Notes under the pieces: generated by a model
Told to the model about the DNA's origin: nothing
What the model saw: only the letters and a program-made list of their open reading frames with translations
Database searches by the model: none
Part shown: positions 1-8,213 of the stretch, piece after piece
Layout of the letters: each line of letters opens with the position of its first letter
How positions within the stretch are numbered: the stretch's first letter is position 1
Program-made: the position numbers and the translations under genes
Assembly (NCBI GenBank): GCA_016926695.1
Contig: JAFGOB010000094.1
Location: 1 to 26,278, forward strand
DNA: 26,278 nucleotides
From: Dehalococcoidales bacterium
GTDB taxonomy: Bacteria; Chloroflexota; Dehalococcoidia; Dehalococcoidales; UBA3254
Reading direction: 5' to 3'

Positions 1-1544
1 ACATCCCAATCGCCGTCGCCTGGAATATCCGGAAAGGTCTGTACCCAGCCGGTCTGGAGTACCTGGCTGATGGTGTATTTTCCGGGGGGCACTTCGAAAG
101 AGTATAAACCGTCGTCATTGGTAGTTGTGGTCAGGCTGACAGTCTGGCCCAGGCCATCCGTTCCGTCGAGGTTGATAGTCCAGCCCTTCAGTCCTGGCTC
201 TTCGTCATCCCGCGAGCCGTTGCCGTTGAGGTCGTCGAAACACCTTCCGCGCTTGGTTGCGGGCTGATAGTTGCCGAAGTTGATACCCGAAACTGATTGA
301 TTATTGTTAAGAGTGACATCAGGCGGGTCTACGGTTGACTGGGACCACCCCGATTGTACAACTTCACGGACCCGGTAAGTACCGGAAGAAAGGGTAAAAG
401 TGTAATTACCATCGGTATCTGTAGATGTATCAGGCTCACCGGCATCGCATACACCGTTAAGGTCTATATCAATAAAGATCTGCCAGAGTTCCAGTCCGGT
501 ATCTCTGGCATTCTTGACTCCGTTACCATTCAAGTCATTGAATTTTGTACCGCTTATGCTGCCGGCATTTAAGAAAGTAACCGTTTCTATGTTAGTGCAG
601 GTTATTTCTTTAAAACCGCTTTCTCCATAAAATAACACTTCCGAGCCTGAAAACCAGGCCTTTTCACCATGAGGATCAACTATAAGTGTATCGTTACCAT
701 TTTCCCCATCGATGTTGATAACTGCAGATGTTGAAGGCGAGACATTAAAGGTATCATTATCCTCACCTCCGTTTAATGATACCGGGCCCGGTAAACCGTT
801 TCCTGTATCTGTTACATTGAAGGTATCATCGCCGGGACCTCCGTCTACGGTAAAAGTCTGTAGATTTAGCGGTACAAAAGGATTGATAATATCAATAATG
901 TCGCTGCCTGAACCGGAAATAATTTCCAGGTTGTTTACGTCCCAGAACTCTAATGATTCAGATGAAGTTGCCGTGATCAGTCCGTGATCTGTGGATGGAC
1001 CGGTCTCATAGGTGATATTGATATCACTGGTCTCGGCTCCCATATCGAACGTTAAAGAAGCCACTGAACTGATTAGAACAGGTTCCAGACCGGTGAAGTG
1101 GATTACCGACTCTTGTATAATAATAGTCCCATCGCTTCGGCTGACAGGGTGGTACGAGCCTGTTGATTCGGAATTGCCGGCTATTTCCAGCGTATCGACT
1201 CCTGAGTCATCACCGCGCCCGTTGAAAGTAAGTCCGCCGGGAGGTATTGGCGTACCCCCGCTGAAATCCACCGTCAGGGTATCGTCATCGCCGGACCCTT
1301 CTATCGTGAGAGTATAGAGTAGATCCCAGGTTAATGACTGTGAAAAGTCGCCGTCTATGTAAACAAGCACCTCGGTCCCCCGGCGTACCAGCCGGAAATG
1401 GTCGGATGAGCCGTTGTCGGCGCCGTTGCCTCCGGGGTGGTCGGCAGTCACCATCGGGTTGGCTGCGTCCTGTGCCGCCAGGCTCACAGGGAGTATTATC
1501 AGAATGAAAACCGCCAGAAAGGTGCAAATTAACAGCTTTCTCAT
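1..1544 (-). CDS. Secreted surface protein with RTX-like and SdrD_B-like repeats (partial, C-terminus outside window)
   Basis: An open frame of 514 codons starts at ATG 1544 and reaches the left edge without a stop. AAGGGAT lies 7 bases before the ATG and supports this start. Residues 1-24 form a signal peptide (MRKLL, hydrophobic core, cleavage near LAAQDA). Residues about 80-290 carry Gly/Asp-rich RTX-like repeats (GGPGDDTFNV at 235-244, GGEDNDTFNV at 259-268, DGENGNDTL at 279-287), which in this family bind calcium. Two SdrD_B/Cna_B-like beta domains follow: about 330-427 (GTKFNDLNGNGVK...) and from 432 on (CFDDLNGNGSRDDEEPGLKGW). The N-terminal third has beta-rich spacers I do not recognise. 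The protein is probably exported and calcium-stabilised. Function (adhesin, S-layer or cell-wall associated) is inference; any anchor would be beyond the window. Confidence 0.85.
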   Translation of the reverse strand, partial: MRKLLICTFLAVFILIILPVSLAAQDAANPMVTADHPGGNGADNGSSDHFRLVRRGTEVLVYIDGDFSQSLTWDLLYTLTIEGSGDDDTLTVDFSGGTPIPPGGLTFNGRGDDSGVDTLEIAGNSESTGSYHPVSRSDGTIIIQESVIHFTGLEPVLISSVASLTFDMGAETSDINITYETGPSTDHGLITATSSESLEFWDVNNLEIISGSGSDIIDIINPFVPLNLQTFTVDGGPGDDTFNVTDTGNGLPGPVSLNGGEDNDTFNVSPSTSAVINIDGENGNDTLIVDPHGEKAWFSGSEVLFYGESGFKEITCTNIETVTFLNAGSISGTKFNDLNGNGVKNARDTGLELWQIFIDIDLNGVCDAGEPDTSTDTDGNYTFTLSSGTYRVREVVQSGWSQSTVDPPDVTLNNNQSVSGINFGNYQPATKRGRCFDDLNGNGSRDDEEPGLKGWTINLDGTDGLGQTVSLTTTTNDDGLYSFEVPPGKYTISQVLQTGWVQTFPDIPGDGDWD

Positions 1545-1600
1545 AAATTTATCCCTTACATCTCATTAATCCCTGGTTTCCCGTCATTCTTTCCTGGGGA

Positions 1601-1888
1601 TTGTCCCGTCTGGTAAAAAAAGACATGAAAGCTCCCTTCAGACCGATGCGTAATGAACAATCCGATTATACATCATGTTCAGACTGCGTTCAACGAATAG
1701 CGAATCAAGTTACGGTATCTATTTCCGCCAAGATAATCCATCTGAATACGGAATATCTACCGGACTGTACGTTTAATGATTTCGTCAAACCAGACCTGTC
1801 CAATTTTATCGATTTTGGTCTTTGTGCTCGCACCAGTCGTCATTTTTATGGGACTTGTACTTCTTGTCCCATTCAGCAAGTCCGGTGA
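1601..1888 (+). pseudogene. Cys-rich small ORF, related at its C-terminus to the 33-aa ORF at 24992
   Basis: A 95-codon frame beginning with TTG (an ATG follows at codon 9). I do not recognise the protein. Its last 31 residues match the small ORF at 24992-25093: both show LSxF, FGLxART, HF, then CxxCPxQ and a stop a few residues later. The match is clearer in protein than in DNA, so this stretch was probably once under selection as coding sequence. An additional CxxC lies mid-protein (SCSDC). It sits just before a scar of the toxin-antitoxin pair, as its relative sits just before the intact pair. It may be a live small zinc-binding protein or the remnant of a longer gene; the start is uncertain. 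Confidence 0.35.
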
Positions 1889-1931
1889 TTGTTGATGTGG
1901 GAGATAGGGAATATCCCGTATAGACCCGGAT

Positions 1932-1973
1932 GAGTTATAGGACTACCAATTGTTTGAGATTTTCTGGACCCAC
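1932..1973 (+). pseudogene. Scar of a toxin-antitoxin operon (antitoxin stop plus toxin start)
   Basis: These 42 bases match 25438-25479 at 38 positions. They hold the last codons of the antitoxin, the intergenic gap and the first codons of the toxin (frame LFEIFWTH here, LFEILWTH in the intact copy). The antitoxin body is missing: the sequence upstream passes straight from the Cys-rich ORF, through a short GTGGGA...ATTCCC-like stretch, to the antitoxin stop. The toxin frame diverges right after the match and ends after about 25 codons. This is an internally deleted second copy of the 25.1-25.7 kb module. Confidence 0.7.
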
Positions 1974-2067
1974 ATTTTTATCCAGGCCCCAATTCCTTCA
2001 CCAGCCTGGCCCTGCTCCTGTTGGCTGCGATAGCCGCTGCCGCCTCTAAGCCCACAACCAACCAGCT

Positions 2068-2088
2068 TCTTCCTTTCGTAAAGGAAGA
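2068..2088. repeat. Perfect 9-bp hairpin
   Basis: TCTTCCTTT and AAAGGAAGA flank a 3-base loop (CGT). No T-run follows on either strand, so it is not a clear terminator. It lies in the gene-poor stretch 1974-2202 just before the acyltransferase gene, where I see no coding gene. Confidence 0.4.
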
Positions 2089-2202
2089 CGGGAGATGGAT
2101 TTTATTGAATTGGTGAGTTGACTGTAATAAAAGGCCGGGTATATAATAGCCATCATTAAAATAATACCTTTTCAAACCTGTATCTCACAGAATTCAAAAC
2201 TC

Positions 2203-3231
2203 ATGACCAGGCATCACAAAAATAAATGGAATAGTACTAAGCGCTTAAAAAAATCGAGTATTGTGCCTGAAAAGACCGGTTTGGTTGAAGAGCCCGGTTC
2301 GGGAAGACGCTCGGTTTTAATTGATATAGTCAGGGCTATTGCTATAATCTTGATATTGATAGCTCATATCGCCCAGACAATAGGGAGTCCTTTAGGCGGT
2401 TTCTTCGGTCTGAGGGGATTTTACTTTGTGAGTATAGGTGGAGTAGGGGTCACTCTATTTTTTATTCTGTCGGGATGCTCTCTACAAGTCACTTACGGTT
2501 CACAAACACTGAATTATATCAAGTTTGTGTTTAAACGGTTAATCAGGATATACCCTGTTTACTGGATGGTTCTCATCATCGGAATACTGGCATATCTGTC
2601 ATCAAATCACTTTTCTGTCGAAACCGTAGCCGGCAAACTACATTATTATGATATCGTTCTTTCTCTGGGTGGGCTTTATGCTTTCACAGGGAAGTGGGGT
2701 GGTCTGTTTGTTAACACAAGCTGGTTCATTGGAGTAATAGTTGTTTTATATCTGGTTTTCCCGCTAATATCGGCATGTATAAAAAGATATCCGATAATAT
2801 CTCTCATTTCCTTATTAGCTATCAGTTTTATTTCGCGATGGGTTTTATACAGGGAAATATTATCTTTACCTAATCGACCGACCGATTGGTTCCCTCCCTG
2901 TAGAGTTTTTGAATTTGGACTGGGAATTTATCTGGCCACCGTTATTTCGAAGTCGTTCTTGTTTACATCCGGCTTAAATACAAGGACACTGAATAAAGCA
3001 CTCTTTACTATTGCCGAGTTATCATTTCCTTTGTTTCTTGTGCATTATCCGCTTCTTCGTATGATTAATTGGTTAACCGGATCGGGACTGAATGTGTGTT
3101 TGGCTATCTTTATCTTTTTGGGATGTTCAATCATATTGAGCTGGATATTGTTGAATGTTGACCGGCATCTTCAGCAAAAGTTCAGTGTCTCATTGAGGCA
3201 TCACAAAATGGGCTTGCATCCTTCCGCTTAG
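2203..3231 (+). CDS. Acyltransferase-3 family integral membrane protein
   Basis: A 342-residue polytopic membrane protein of the acyltransferase 3 (OafA/YrhL-like) family. These enzymes move acyl groups, often acetyl, onto sugars of surface polysaccharides. The family signature is at the first membrane helix: an Arg (R44) and a His (H55) in IVRAIAIILILIAHIAQ. The second helix reads GGVGVTLFFILSG, followed by a basic loop (KFVFKRLIRIYPVYW) that is also typical of the family. About ten hydrophobic segments continue to residue 325. Length is usual for the family. The ATG at 2203 has no strong ribosome-binding site; a GTG at codon 21 is a possible alternative. It is the only sizeable plus-strand gene in the left 24 kb and converges on the DUF2723 gene, which may also act on cell-surface glycans. 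Substrate unknown. Confidence 0.85.
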   Translation: MTRHHKNKWNSTKRLKKSSIVPEKTGLVEEPGSGRRSVLIDIVRAIAIILILIAHIAQTIGSPLGGFFGLRGFYFVSIGGVGVTLFFILSGCSLQVTYGSQTLNYIKFVFKRLIRIYPVYWMVLIIGILAYLSSNHFSVETVAGKLHYYDIVLSLGGLYAFTGKWGGLFVNTSWFIGVIVVLYLVFPLISACIKRYPIISLISLLAISFISRWVLYREILSLPNRPTDWFPPCRVFEFGLGIYLATVISKSFLFTSGLNTRTLNKALFTIAELSFPLFLVHYPLLRMINWLTGSGLNVCLAIFIFLGCSIILSWILLNVDRHLQQKFSVSLRHHKMGLHPSA

Positions 3232-3378
3232 CCTGTTAATTTGCTCTGTTTTGGTTCTGCCCCCTCTGGAATGATGTTCAAGTACTTCGTTCGTTATTGT
3301 AAACTCAATCCAGCTAAGAACAGACCGGTGTTATTGGATGTAATGAGTTCGGTGCAAATGGTTGACAGGACTTGTTTT

Positions 3379-5574
3379 TCAATATTCAGCCTTGAGTTTG
3401 TCTATAGCGGATAGTAATTCTGCTTTTTGAGGGTCATCGGGGACAAGCTGAAGGTATTTCTCCCACAGGGCCACGATTTCCGCGGGATCCCCGCCGTTAT
3501 TGAAGAGAAGCAGTGCAAGGTTATTGTACGAGCTTTTGATGTCCGGGGAGTTGAGGATGGCGAGGCGATACATCCGCTCAACGAAAGCGGAATCCGGTTG
3601 GGCTTCGGGCTGCTGCCGGTCAAGGGCGATATTGAAAGCCAGCAGACCGTACTGCCGGGCTATCAGGGATTCCCAGGTGGTGGGAGGATAGGCCTGCTGA
3701 GGATAGTATAAACCGGCGAAAAGGTCAGCCCGGGGTCTCATCAACAAGAACGGGTCCGTTCCCCGGCCTTTTTCCAGGAAACGATAGGACAGGCCCCAGT
3801 AGACCTCGTCAAAGCTATTTCTGAACTCTTCATCGAAAATGCCTGCGGCATATACCGGGCGGTGTTCAAGGTTGGCGCCGACCAGGTCCACCAGAGATGA
3901 CTTTTTCGTTGAGTAATACCTCTCGAAAGGTATTTCTATCTCCGGGTAGTGGCGTTTCTGGTAATTGACATAAGATGTACCTTTAAGCAGCTCAACGTGC
4001 AGGGCTACCACATCGGTACGATATCCGAGTACGTTTTGCATGTAAACGACCGAACCATAGTTGTAGTCGTTAGTCATGATAAGCAGGGAGTCCGGTTCGA
4101 GCGGTCCTAAAAGATCTCTGCCGTAATCCTCGACCACCCGGTTATCGCTCATATCGACCGAGGGAAGACGCTGTACGGCGACCACCGCCAGCAAAGCGAC
4201 TGTCAGCACCAGCCCTATCGGGATTAGCGTGTATGACAGGTATTCAGTTTTCAACCTGGCGGATGCATATCTCAATATGTCGCCAATCAGCATGACACCG
4301 GCGGCGATAAAAAAAGCCAGAGGCAGTCCGGGCAGGATATAGAAGCGTTCGAATACACCCTGCATCAAGGGGTTTTCCAGTTGGGGATTGGCATAAACGG
4401 CGAATATCGGTCCGCTGAAAAGTAAGGCCAGGGCCAGCGCGCTGCCCTCCAGCCATCCCTTGCGGACGAAATGAATAATACCCAGGATAGCCAGCAGCAC
4501 CCCCGGCAGGGTGAAGCCATGCAGGATATAGCGCCCCCAAAAATATAACTGCTGAAGCCGGTCGCCCTGGAGGCTGTCAGCAGTCAGACTGAAGGTGCCC
4601 ACGTTTCCGCGCGTCACTACACGCCAGAAGTTGCCCGCAGTACCGGGATCGCCAAAATTAATAGCCGGGTCCATTCCGGCAGCCAGAGGCAGGTAGAGAT
4701 AGGGCAGCAGTCCTGCGATAAAAAACCCGGCGGCGATAAGGATCTCACGCAGCGGCCAGCCGGGGTCTCTCACCTTTTTCCCGTTCGATAACGCTCGCAT
4801 CTCTCTGCGCCGGCGCAGGAGACCTCCAATCAGCAGGGTGAAAAGCGCAGGCGCCAGCAATACTACGGTATGTTGATTGGTTAAAGCCAGACCGGCGAAC
4901 AGGCAGCCGAACCACAGAAAAAGAGCGCGGGCCGGCTGCCGTGCCCACTCCAGCATGAAAACCAGAGCCAGGGCTGACAGCAAATTATTTAAGGCGAAGA
5001 CTTCAGCCATACCGGAATAAAGCCAGAAGGCATTGGAAACGGCCAGAAGGCTTGCCCCGGCAATAGCCGCAATAAACGGGACCAGTTTTTCAAGCTTGCC
5101 GCCGGAATTACCCGCCTTTGCCTGCAAGAGCCGCAGGATGCCCAATCCCACTACCCCCAGGGCCAGCGCGTCCAGAAAGGCGGACAATAAATTCATGCGG
5201 AAGGCCGGAGATCCCACAGGCACCAGCCCCGCGATGTGACTCAAAATGGTGAAAGTCGGGTACCCGGGTTGATGGGCTACGCCCAGATTCCAGGCGGCTG
5301 CTATCAGTTCACCGCTGTCACCCGGCGGTACGGACCGGCAGGCGGTCATCACGTACAATACGAAAAACAACCCGGCGAACAAGATAATCAGTCCGGCTTG
5401 CCAGTATGCGGGTCTAAGGACCCCGGGACCGTGAAGAGACCCGGCTTCAACCGGGATTGTGGTCGCAGGAGCCGGGACGGCAGTGGAGTCCGGAGGGGTA
5501 TGTCCGGCATCTTTTAAAGTATCGGCGGGGACTTTACGAGCAATATGACGCTTGTTCCGTCGCCCGGGACTCAT
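3379..5574 (-). CDS. DUF2723 (TMEM260-like) multi-pass membrane protein, putative glycosyltransferase C-type
   Basis: 731 residues. A Pro/Ala-rich cytoplasmic N-terminus (1-55) is followed by the DUF2723 core: first helix at about 58-78, then the loop motif PGDSGEL (D86, E89), LGVAHQPGYPTFT (H101) and AFRMNLLSAFLD. Around ten more hydrophobic segments run to about residue 460. A soluble C-terminal half ends in a TPR-like stretch (NNLALLLFNNGGDP...WEKYLQLVPDD). Eukaryotic relatives (TMEM260) are O-mannosyltransferases of GT-C fold, and the acidic loop residues fit a catalytic role; the bacterial function is inferred. AAGGAG 7 bases before the ATG fixes the start. It is a single-gene unit, convergent with the acyltransferase gene across a 147-base gap in which I see no clear terminator. 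Confidence 0.85.
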   Translation of the reverse strand: MSPGRRNKRHIARKVPADTLKDAGHTPPDSTAVPAPATTIPVEAGSLHGPGVLRPAYWQAGLIILFAGLFFVLYVMTACRSVPPGDSGELIAAAWNLGVAHQPGYPTFTILSHIAGLVPVGSPAFRMNLLSAFLDALALGVVGLGILRLLQAKAGNSGGKLEKLVPFIAAIAGASLLAVSNAFWLYSGMAEVFALNNLLSALALVFMLEWARQPARALFLWFGCLFAGLALTNQHTVVLLAPALFTLLIGGLLRRRREMRALSNGKKVRDPGWPLREILIAAGFFIAGLLPYLYLPLAAGMDPAINFGDPGTAGNFWRVVTRGNVGTFSLTADSLQGDRLQQLYFWGRYILHGFTLPGVLLAILGIIHFVRKGWLEGSALALALLFSGPIFAVYANPQLENPLMQGVFERFYILPGLPLAFFIAAGVMLIGDILRYASARLKTEYLSYTLIPIGLVLTVALLAVVAVQRLPSVDMSDNRVVEDYGRDLLGPLEPDSLLIMTNDYNYGSVVYMQNVLGYRTDVVALHVELLKGTSYVNYQKRHYPEIEIPFERYYSTKKSSLVDLVGANLEHRPVYAAGIFDEEFRNSFDEVYWGLSYRFLEKGRGTDPFLLMRPRADLFAGLYYPQQAYPPTTWESLIARQYGLLAFNIALDRQQPEAQPDSAFVERMYRLAILNSPDIKSSYNNLALLLFNNGGDPAEIVALWEKYLQLVPDDPQKAELLSAIDKLKAEY

Positions 5575-5785
5575 CGCTACTCCTTGAAATATTGTACAGA
5601 CGTGCTTAAAGGTCTGCCGTCGAGTGCTGCCTGCTCTCCCGGCTGTGAAATCAGCCCTTTTGAGATAACAAGATTATACATCCATTCCGGGTTTTCAAAC
5701 AAGAGAAGGATTACGGCCGAAAAGAGAGGCCGTATAAAAAAGCCGTGGACCGGTCGGCCAGGGCTGAATGCCGCACTAAACAAAG

Positions 5786-6031
5786 ATGGTACAGGACTTC
5801 AAGAATATGCGAGAAAAAGAGGTCTGCCATACAGCAAGACGCTGGATTGAGGACAGACGCAAGCCGGGCGAAAGGTCCGTCATTATCGTTCATGAGATGA
5901 CGAAAAAATTACGTAAAAATGGGAACATACTTGACCATCAGGGAAAATATTTTCTCATGTTACGGACTAAACGGATGCTTAATCCGCATGGCAAAGGTCC
6001 TCTCCGGCGCCAGGGAGGGGCGATGTTCTGA
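5786..6031 (+). CDS. Small hypothetical ORF, diverged paralogue of the remnant at 21738-21992
   Basis: 81 codons from ATG. I do not recognise the product. Bases 5876-6001 align without gaps to 21750-21875 at 102 of 126 positions, in the same reading frame. The shared peptide is VIIVH, a basic segment, GNIL, QGKY and NPH. The copy at 21.7 kb continues longer at its C-terminus, so this one may be truncated after NPHGKGP. No good ribosome-binding site is visible. It lies between divergently oriented neighbours in a 470-base stretch that otherwise shows no gene. More likely a decaying small gene than an active one. Confidence 0.3.
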   Translation: MVQDFKNMREKEVCHTARRWIEDRRKPGERSVIIVHEMTKKLRKNGNILDHQGKYFLMLRTKRMLNPHGKGPLRRQGGAMF

Positions 6032-6044
6032 GAGGTGCAGCAGG

Positions 6045-7178
6045 TTATTCGAGCGTGATCACGGGCCGTATTCCCTGGCCGCTGAGCATATCCCCGATGG
6101 CATCATTGATCTTCTCCAGCGGATAGTGCCCGGTGATATACTCATCCAGCTTGAGCTGGCCGGTCAGATAGTATTCGATCAGATTGGGTATATCAATGCG
6201 CGTCCGCGGGTTTCCCCCACCGCCGGTAAGGATCCTGCCGAATAGATCGGTAGGCTCGAAGGCGGAAAGCGTATCATTTCCGTGGTGCCCTATGATAACG
6301 GTCATGCTTCCCGGGCTTGACATTAAAAAGCTCTGGCGCAGGACATCCATTCCGCCGACCGCCACGAAGACATAGTCCGCTCCTCTGCCGCCGGCGATTT
6401 GCCAGACCGCGCTGACAGGGTCTTTTTCTATCTTCGTGTTGATGGTATGAGTCGCCCCAAAATCCCGGGCTAACTCCAGTTTGTTGTCCAGGATATCTAC
6501 AGCGATGACAGGATAGGCCCCCGACAACCGTGCTCCCTGGATAGCGCTGAGGCCGACTCCTCCCGCTCCTACCACACATACGCTGCTGCGCGGTTTGACC
6601 TGGGCCAGGTTCACCACTGCTCCATATCCTGTCATCACACCGCAGGCGAGCGGCGCCGCCCGGTCGAAGGGCATGTTGTCCGGCATTTTTACCAGCCTGT
6701 TCTCATGGACTATAGTGTACTCCACAAAACCGGCAACCCCTCCTCCAAACTGGGTAAGGCGTTTGCCGTTCTTGTTCAAGTATCTGCCTGCGGCGCTGAT
6801 CCCCTGAAATCCTCCCGTTCTGGGACGCGGGGGGCTGTCCTTTTCACACCTATAGGGAAAGCCTTTAACACAGTAATAACACTGCCCGCAACCGACAGGG
6901 ACCAGGGATACAATCACCCGGTCACCGGGTTTTACGTCATAAACAACCCCTTCCCCGATTTCATCAACGTAGCCGGTCACCTCGTGGCCCCCTACAGCCG
7001 GTAGTTCCGGATGGCCGTGTTCTCCCCTGAAAGAATGGATATCGCTGTGGCAGATGCTGGTAGCAGCCACACGGACCTTGACCTCGTTTCGAGCGGGATG
7101 CGGAGGGTCCAGGGTAACCTCCTCTATAATCAGCGGCTGGCCGTATTCATACAATACAGCGGCTTTACAGGTTGTCAT
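6045..7178 (-). CDS. Zinc-dependent medium-chain alcohol dehydrogenase, NAD-linked
   Basis: 377 residues, usual length for class I/III-like alcohol dehydrogenases. Catalytic zinc ligands are C43 (SICHSD), H65-E66 (GGHEVTG) and C179 (PLACGV). The structural zinc lobe is complete: C97, C100, C103, C111 (GCGQCYYCVKGFPYRC). The Rossmann motif GAGGVG is at 204-209, and D228 at the end of the second strand points to NAD rather than NADP. It interconverts an alcohol and an aldehyde or ketone in the cytoplasm. AAGGAG lies 9 bases before the ATG. It is the last gene of the minus-strand array and is separated from the ferredoxin gene by a terminator and 156 bases, so it may have its own promoter. Context suggests a cyclic or aromatic-derived substrate, but this is inference. 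Confidence 0.9.
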   Translation of the reverse strand: MTTCKAAVLYEYGQPLIIEEVTLDPPHPARNEVKVRVAATSICHSDIHSFRGEHGHPELPAVGGHEVTGYVDEIGEGVVYDVKPGDRVIVSLVPVGCGQCYYCVKGFPYRCEKDSPPRPRTGGFQGISAAGRYLNKNGKRLTQFGGGVAGFVEYTIVHENRLVKMPDNMPFDRAAPLACGVMTGYGAVVNLAQVKPRSSVCVVGAGGVGLSAIQGARLSGAYPVIAVDILDNKLELARDFGATHTINTKIEKDPVSAVWQIAGGRGADYVFVAVGGMDVLRQSFLMSSPGSMTVIIGHHGNDTLSAFEPTDLFGRILTGGGGNPRTRIDIPNLIEYYLTGQLKLDEYITGHYPLEKINDAIGDMLSGQGIRPVITLE

Positions 7179-7309
7179 CGATTTTCACTCCTTAAACCAA
7201 TTCTGCGGCAGAGACTACCATACCTGACTTCCACACCCTCGCTGATACACAAGTGCAACAGTTCTTCCTTATCATGGCAGACTGAAAAAATTATAAATAT
7301 TCCCCGTCC

Positions 7310-7333
7310 AAAAAACCGCCGGATAACCGGAGG
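7310..7333 (-). terminator. Rho-independent terminator after the ferredoxin gene
   Basis: Read on the minus strand: CCTCCGG, loop TTAT, CCGGCGG (one mismatched pair), then six T. It starts right behind the ferredoxin stop codon. It is the only textbook terminator in the minus-strand array and probably ends the cupin-ferredoxin transcript, leaving the alcohol dehydrogenase gene separate or on read-through. Confidence 0.75.
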
Positions 7334-7334
7334 A

Positions 7335-7547
7335 CTATACCTTATAGATAGCCTTGGCGGGACACCACCATTCCTCAGAGACGCAGACCCCGCAGTCATT
7401 GCACTTTTGCGGGTCTATGCTGGTAGCTACCACCACGAAATTGGCGATAACCGGCCTGGGCTTGCCGGCCTTGATTGCATTCTGGGGACACCTGGACACG
7501 CACAAACCGCATTTTAAACATTTTGTTATATCTATTTTATAAGCCAC
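7335..7547 (-). CDS. Small 2[4Fe-4S] ferredoxin-like protein
   Basis: 70 residues. The first cluster motif is standard: C10, C13, C16, C20 followed by Pro (CLKCGLCVSRCP). The second has C49, C52, C55 and C62-Pro, giving CxxCxxC-x6-CP with a three-residue insertion (SEEWW region) before the last Cys. Such insertions occur in some low-potential ferredoxins, so two clusters remain likely. It is a cytoplasmic electron carrier. It starts 15 bases after the cupin gene and is followed at once by a terminator, so it is cotranscribed with the cupin and probably the Mo-enzyme genes. It may be the redox partner of one of these enzymes. Confidence 0.88.
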   Translation of the reverse strand: MAYKIDITKCLKCGLCVSRCPQNAIKAGKPRPVIANFVVVATSIDPQKCNDCGVCVSEEWWCPAKAIYKV

Positions 7548-7562
7548 ATCAAGCTCCTCTCT

Positions 7563-8066
7563 TTATTCAATACCCTCGTCTTTCCACATATCCCAGTTGA
7601 TCTTGTTGCGGGCTTCCTCGGGCAATAACTGGGGATAGAATTTTTCCGTGTGCCGGGATCCCTGGTTGATTTCCATAAATATCCAGGGGCGGGTGGTCTT
7701 TAAAGGTCTCCAGGGTGAATGAATAAAGTTGGGTGGGATAAAGACGCAGCATGTCCGGTTGAAGACATGTCTTTCCAGTTCCGGACCAAGGTACATTTCG
7801 ACTTCTCCACCGAGGTCCATCGGGTCATCCGGATTGGTGCCGATGTGGAAAAGCAGCTCGGTATCCTTATGGATATGGGGCGGGTGTCCGGCATATTTGA
7901 AGTCGCCCACAGTTGCTTCGACGCCCGGCATTACCCAGTGAATCAGATAGAAATTGCTGCCTTTGATGACACTGTCTTCCAGTCGGCACATCACCGGGCG
8001 CCTTTCCGTCGGCCAGCGTTTGGAATCATACTCGATAATGTATTTCCCATACTTCGTTTCGGCCAT
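7563..8066 (-). CDS. Cupin-fold protein, family member A (167 aa)
   Basis: ATG 8066 is chosen over a longer frame starting at 8102 because GGAAGGAG lies 7 bases upstream of it. The protein has a single cupin barrel. Motif 1 is H64-x-H66-x3-E70 (HIHKDTELLFHIG) and motif 2 is IPPNFIHSP with H116: the usual 3-His/1-Glu metal site. Between them is a block shared by all cupins in this window: a GTNPDDP-type turn followed by DLGGEVEMYLG. This makes the inter-motif segment longer than in small cupins. The reaction is unknown; metal-dependent isomerase, hydrolase or ring-modifying roles are possible. It lies 148 bases after the Fe-S small subunit and just before the ferredoxin. The N-terminus (ETKYGKYIIEYD) resembles those of the other members. 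Confidence 0.85.
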   Translation of the reverse strand: MAETKYGKYIIEYDSKRWPTERRPVMCRLEDSVIKGSNFYLIHWVMPGVEATVGDFKYAGHPPHIHKDTELLFHIGTNPDDPMDLGGEVEMYLGPELERHVFNRTCCVFIPPNFIHSPWRPLKTTRPWIFMEINQGSRHTEKFYPQLLPEEARNKINWDMWKDEGIE

Positions 8067-8097
8067 TGTTTTTCTCCTTCCTTTACTTAAAAATGAC

Positions 8098-8143
8098 GCC
8101 AATGATGTTTACAGATTATCGACTATTACCCCAGCCCGGATTG
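8098..8143 (+). repeat. Left copy of an imperfect 46-bp inverted repeat flanking the Mo-enzyme block
   Basis: It aligns without gaps to the reverse complement of 15617-15662 at 38 of 46 positions. Both copies begin GCCAATNATGTTT and end CAGCCCGGATTG. The two copies face inward and enclose both Mo large subunits, the two-domain cupin and the Fe-S subunit. In both copies one frame encodes MF-(T/A)-D-x-RLLPQPGL, and several differences fall at third positions, so it may derive from a short coding segment. Confidence 0.55.
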
Positions 8144-8213
8144 CTTCCATCGCCGGCTTCCAGTCAGACAGAAGCACAAGGCAATGAAGGTTCTTTCATT
8201 TTCATCTCTTCCT

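Noticed and set aside
1978..2175. 65-aa minus-strand frame with an Ala-rich segment
   Set aside because: It overlaps the toxin scar edge and a hairpin, has no ribosome-binding site and no family pattern.
5577..5783. 68-aa minus-strand frame directly upstream of the DUF2723 gene
   Set aside because: No ribosome-binding site and no recognisable pattern; its end overlaps the ribosome-binding site of the DUF2723 gene. Treated as chance.
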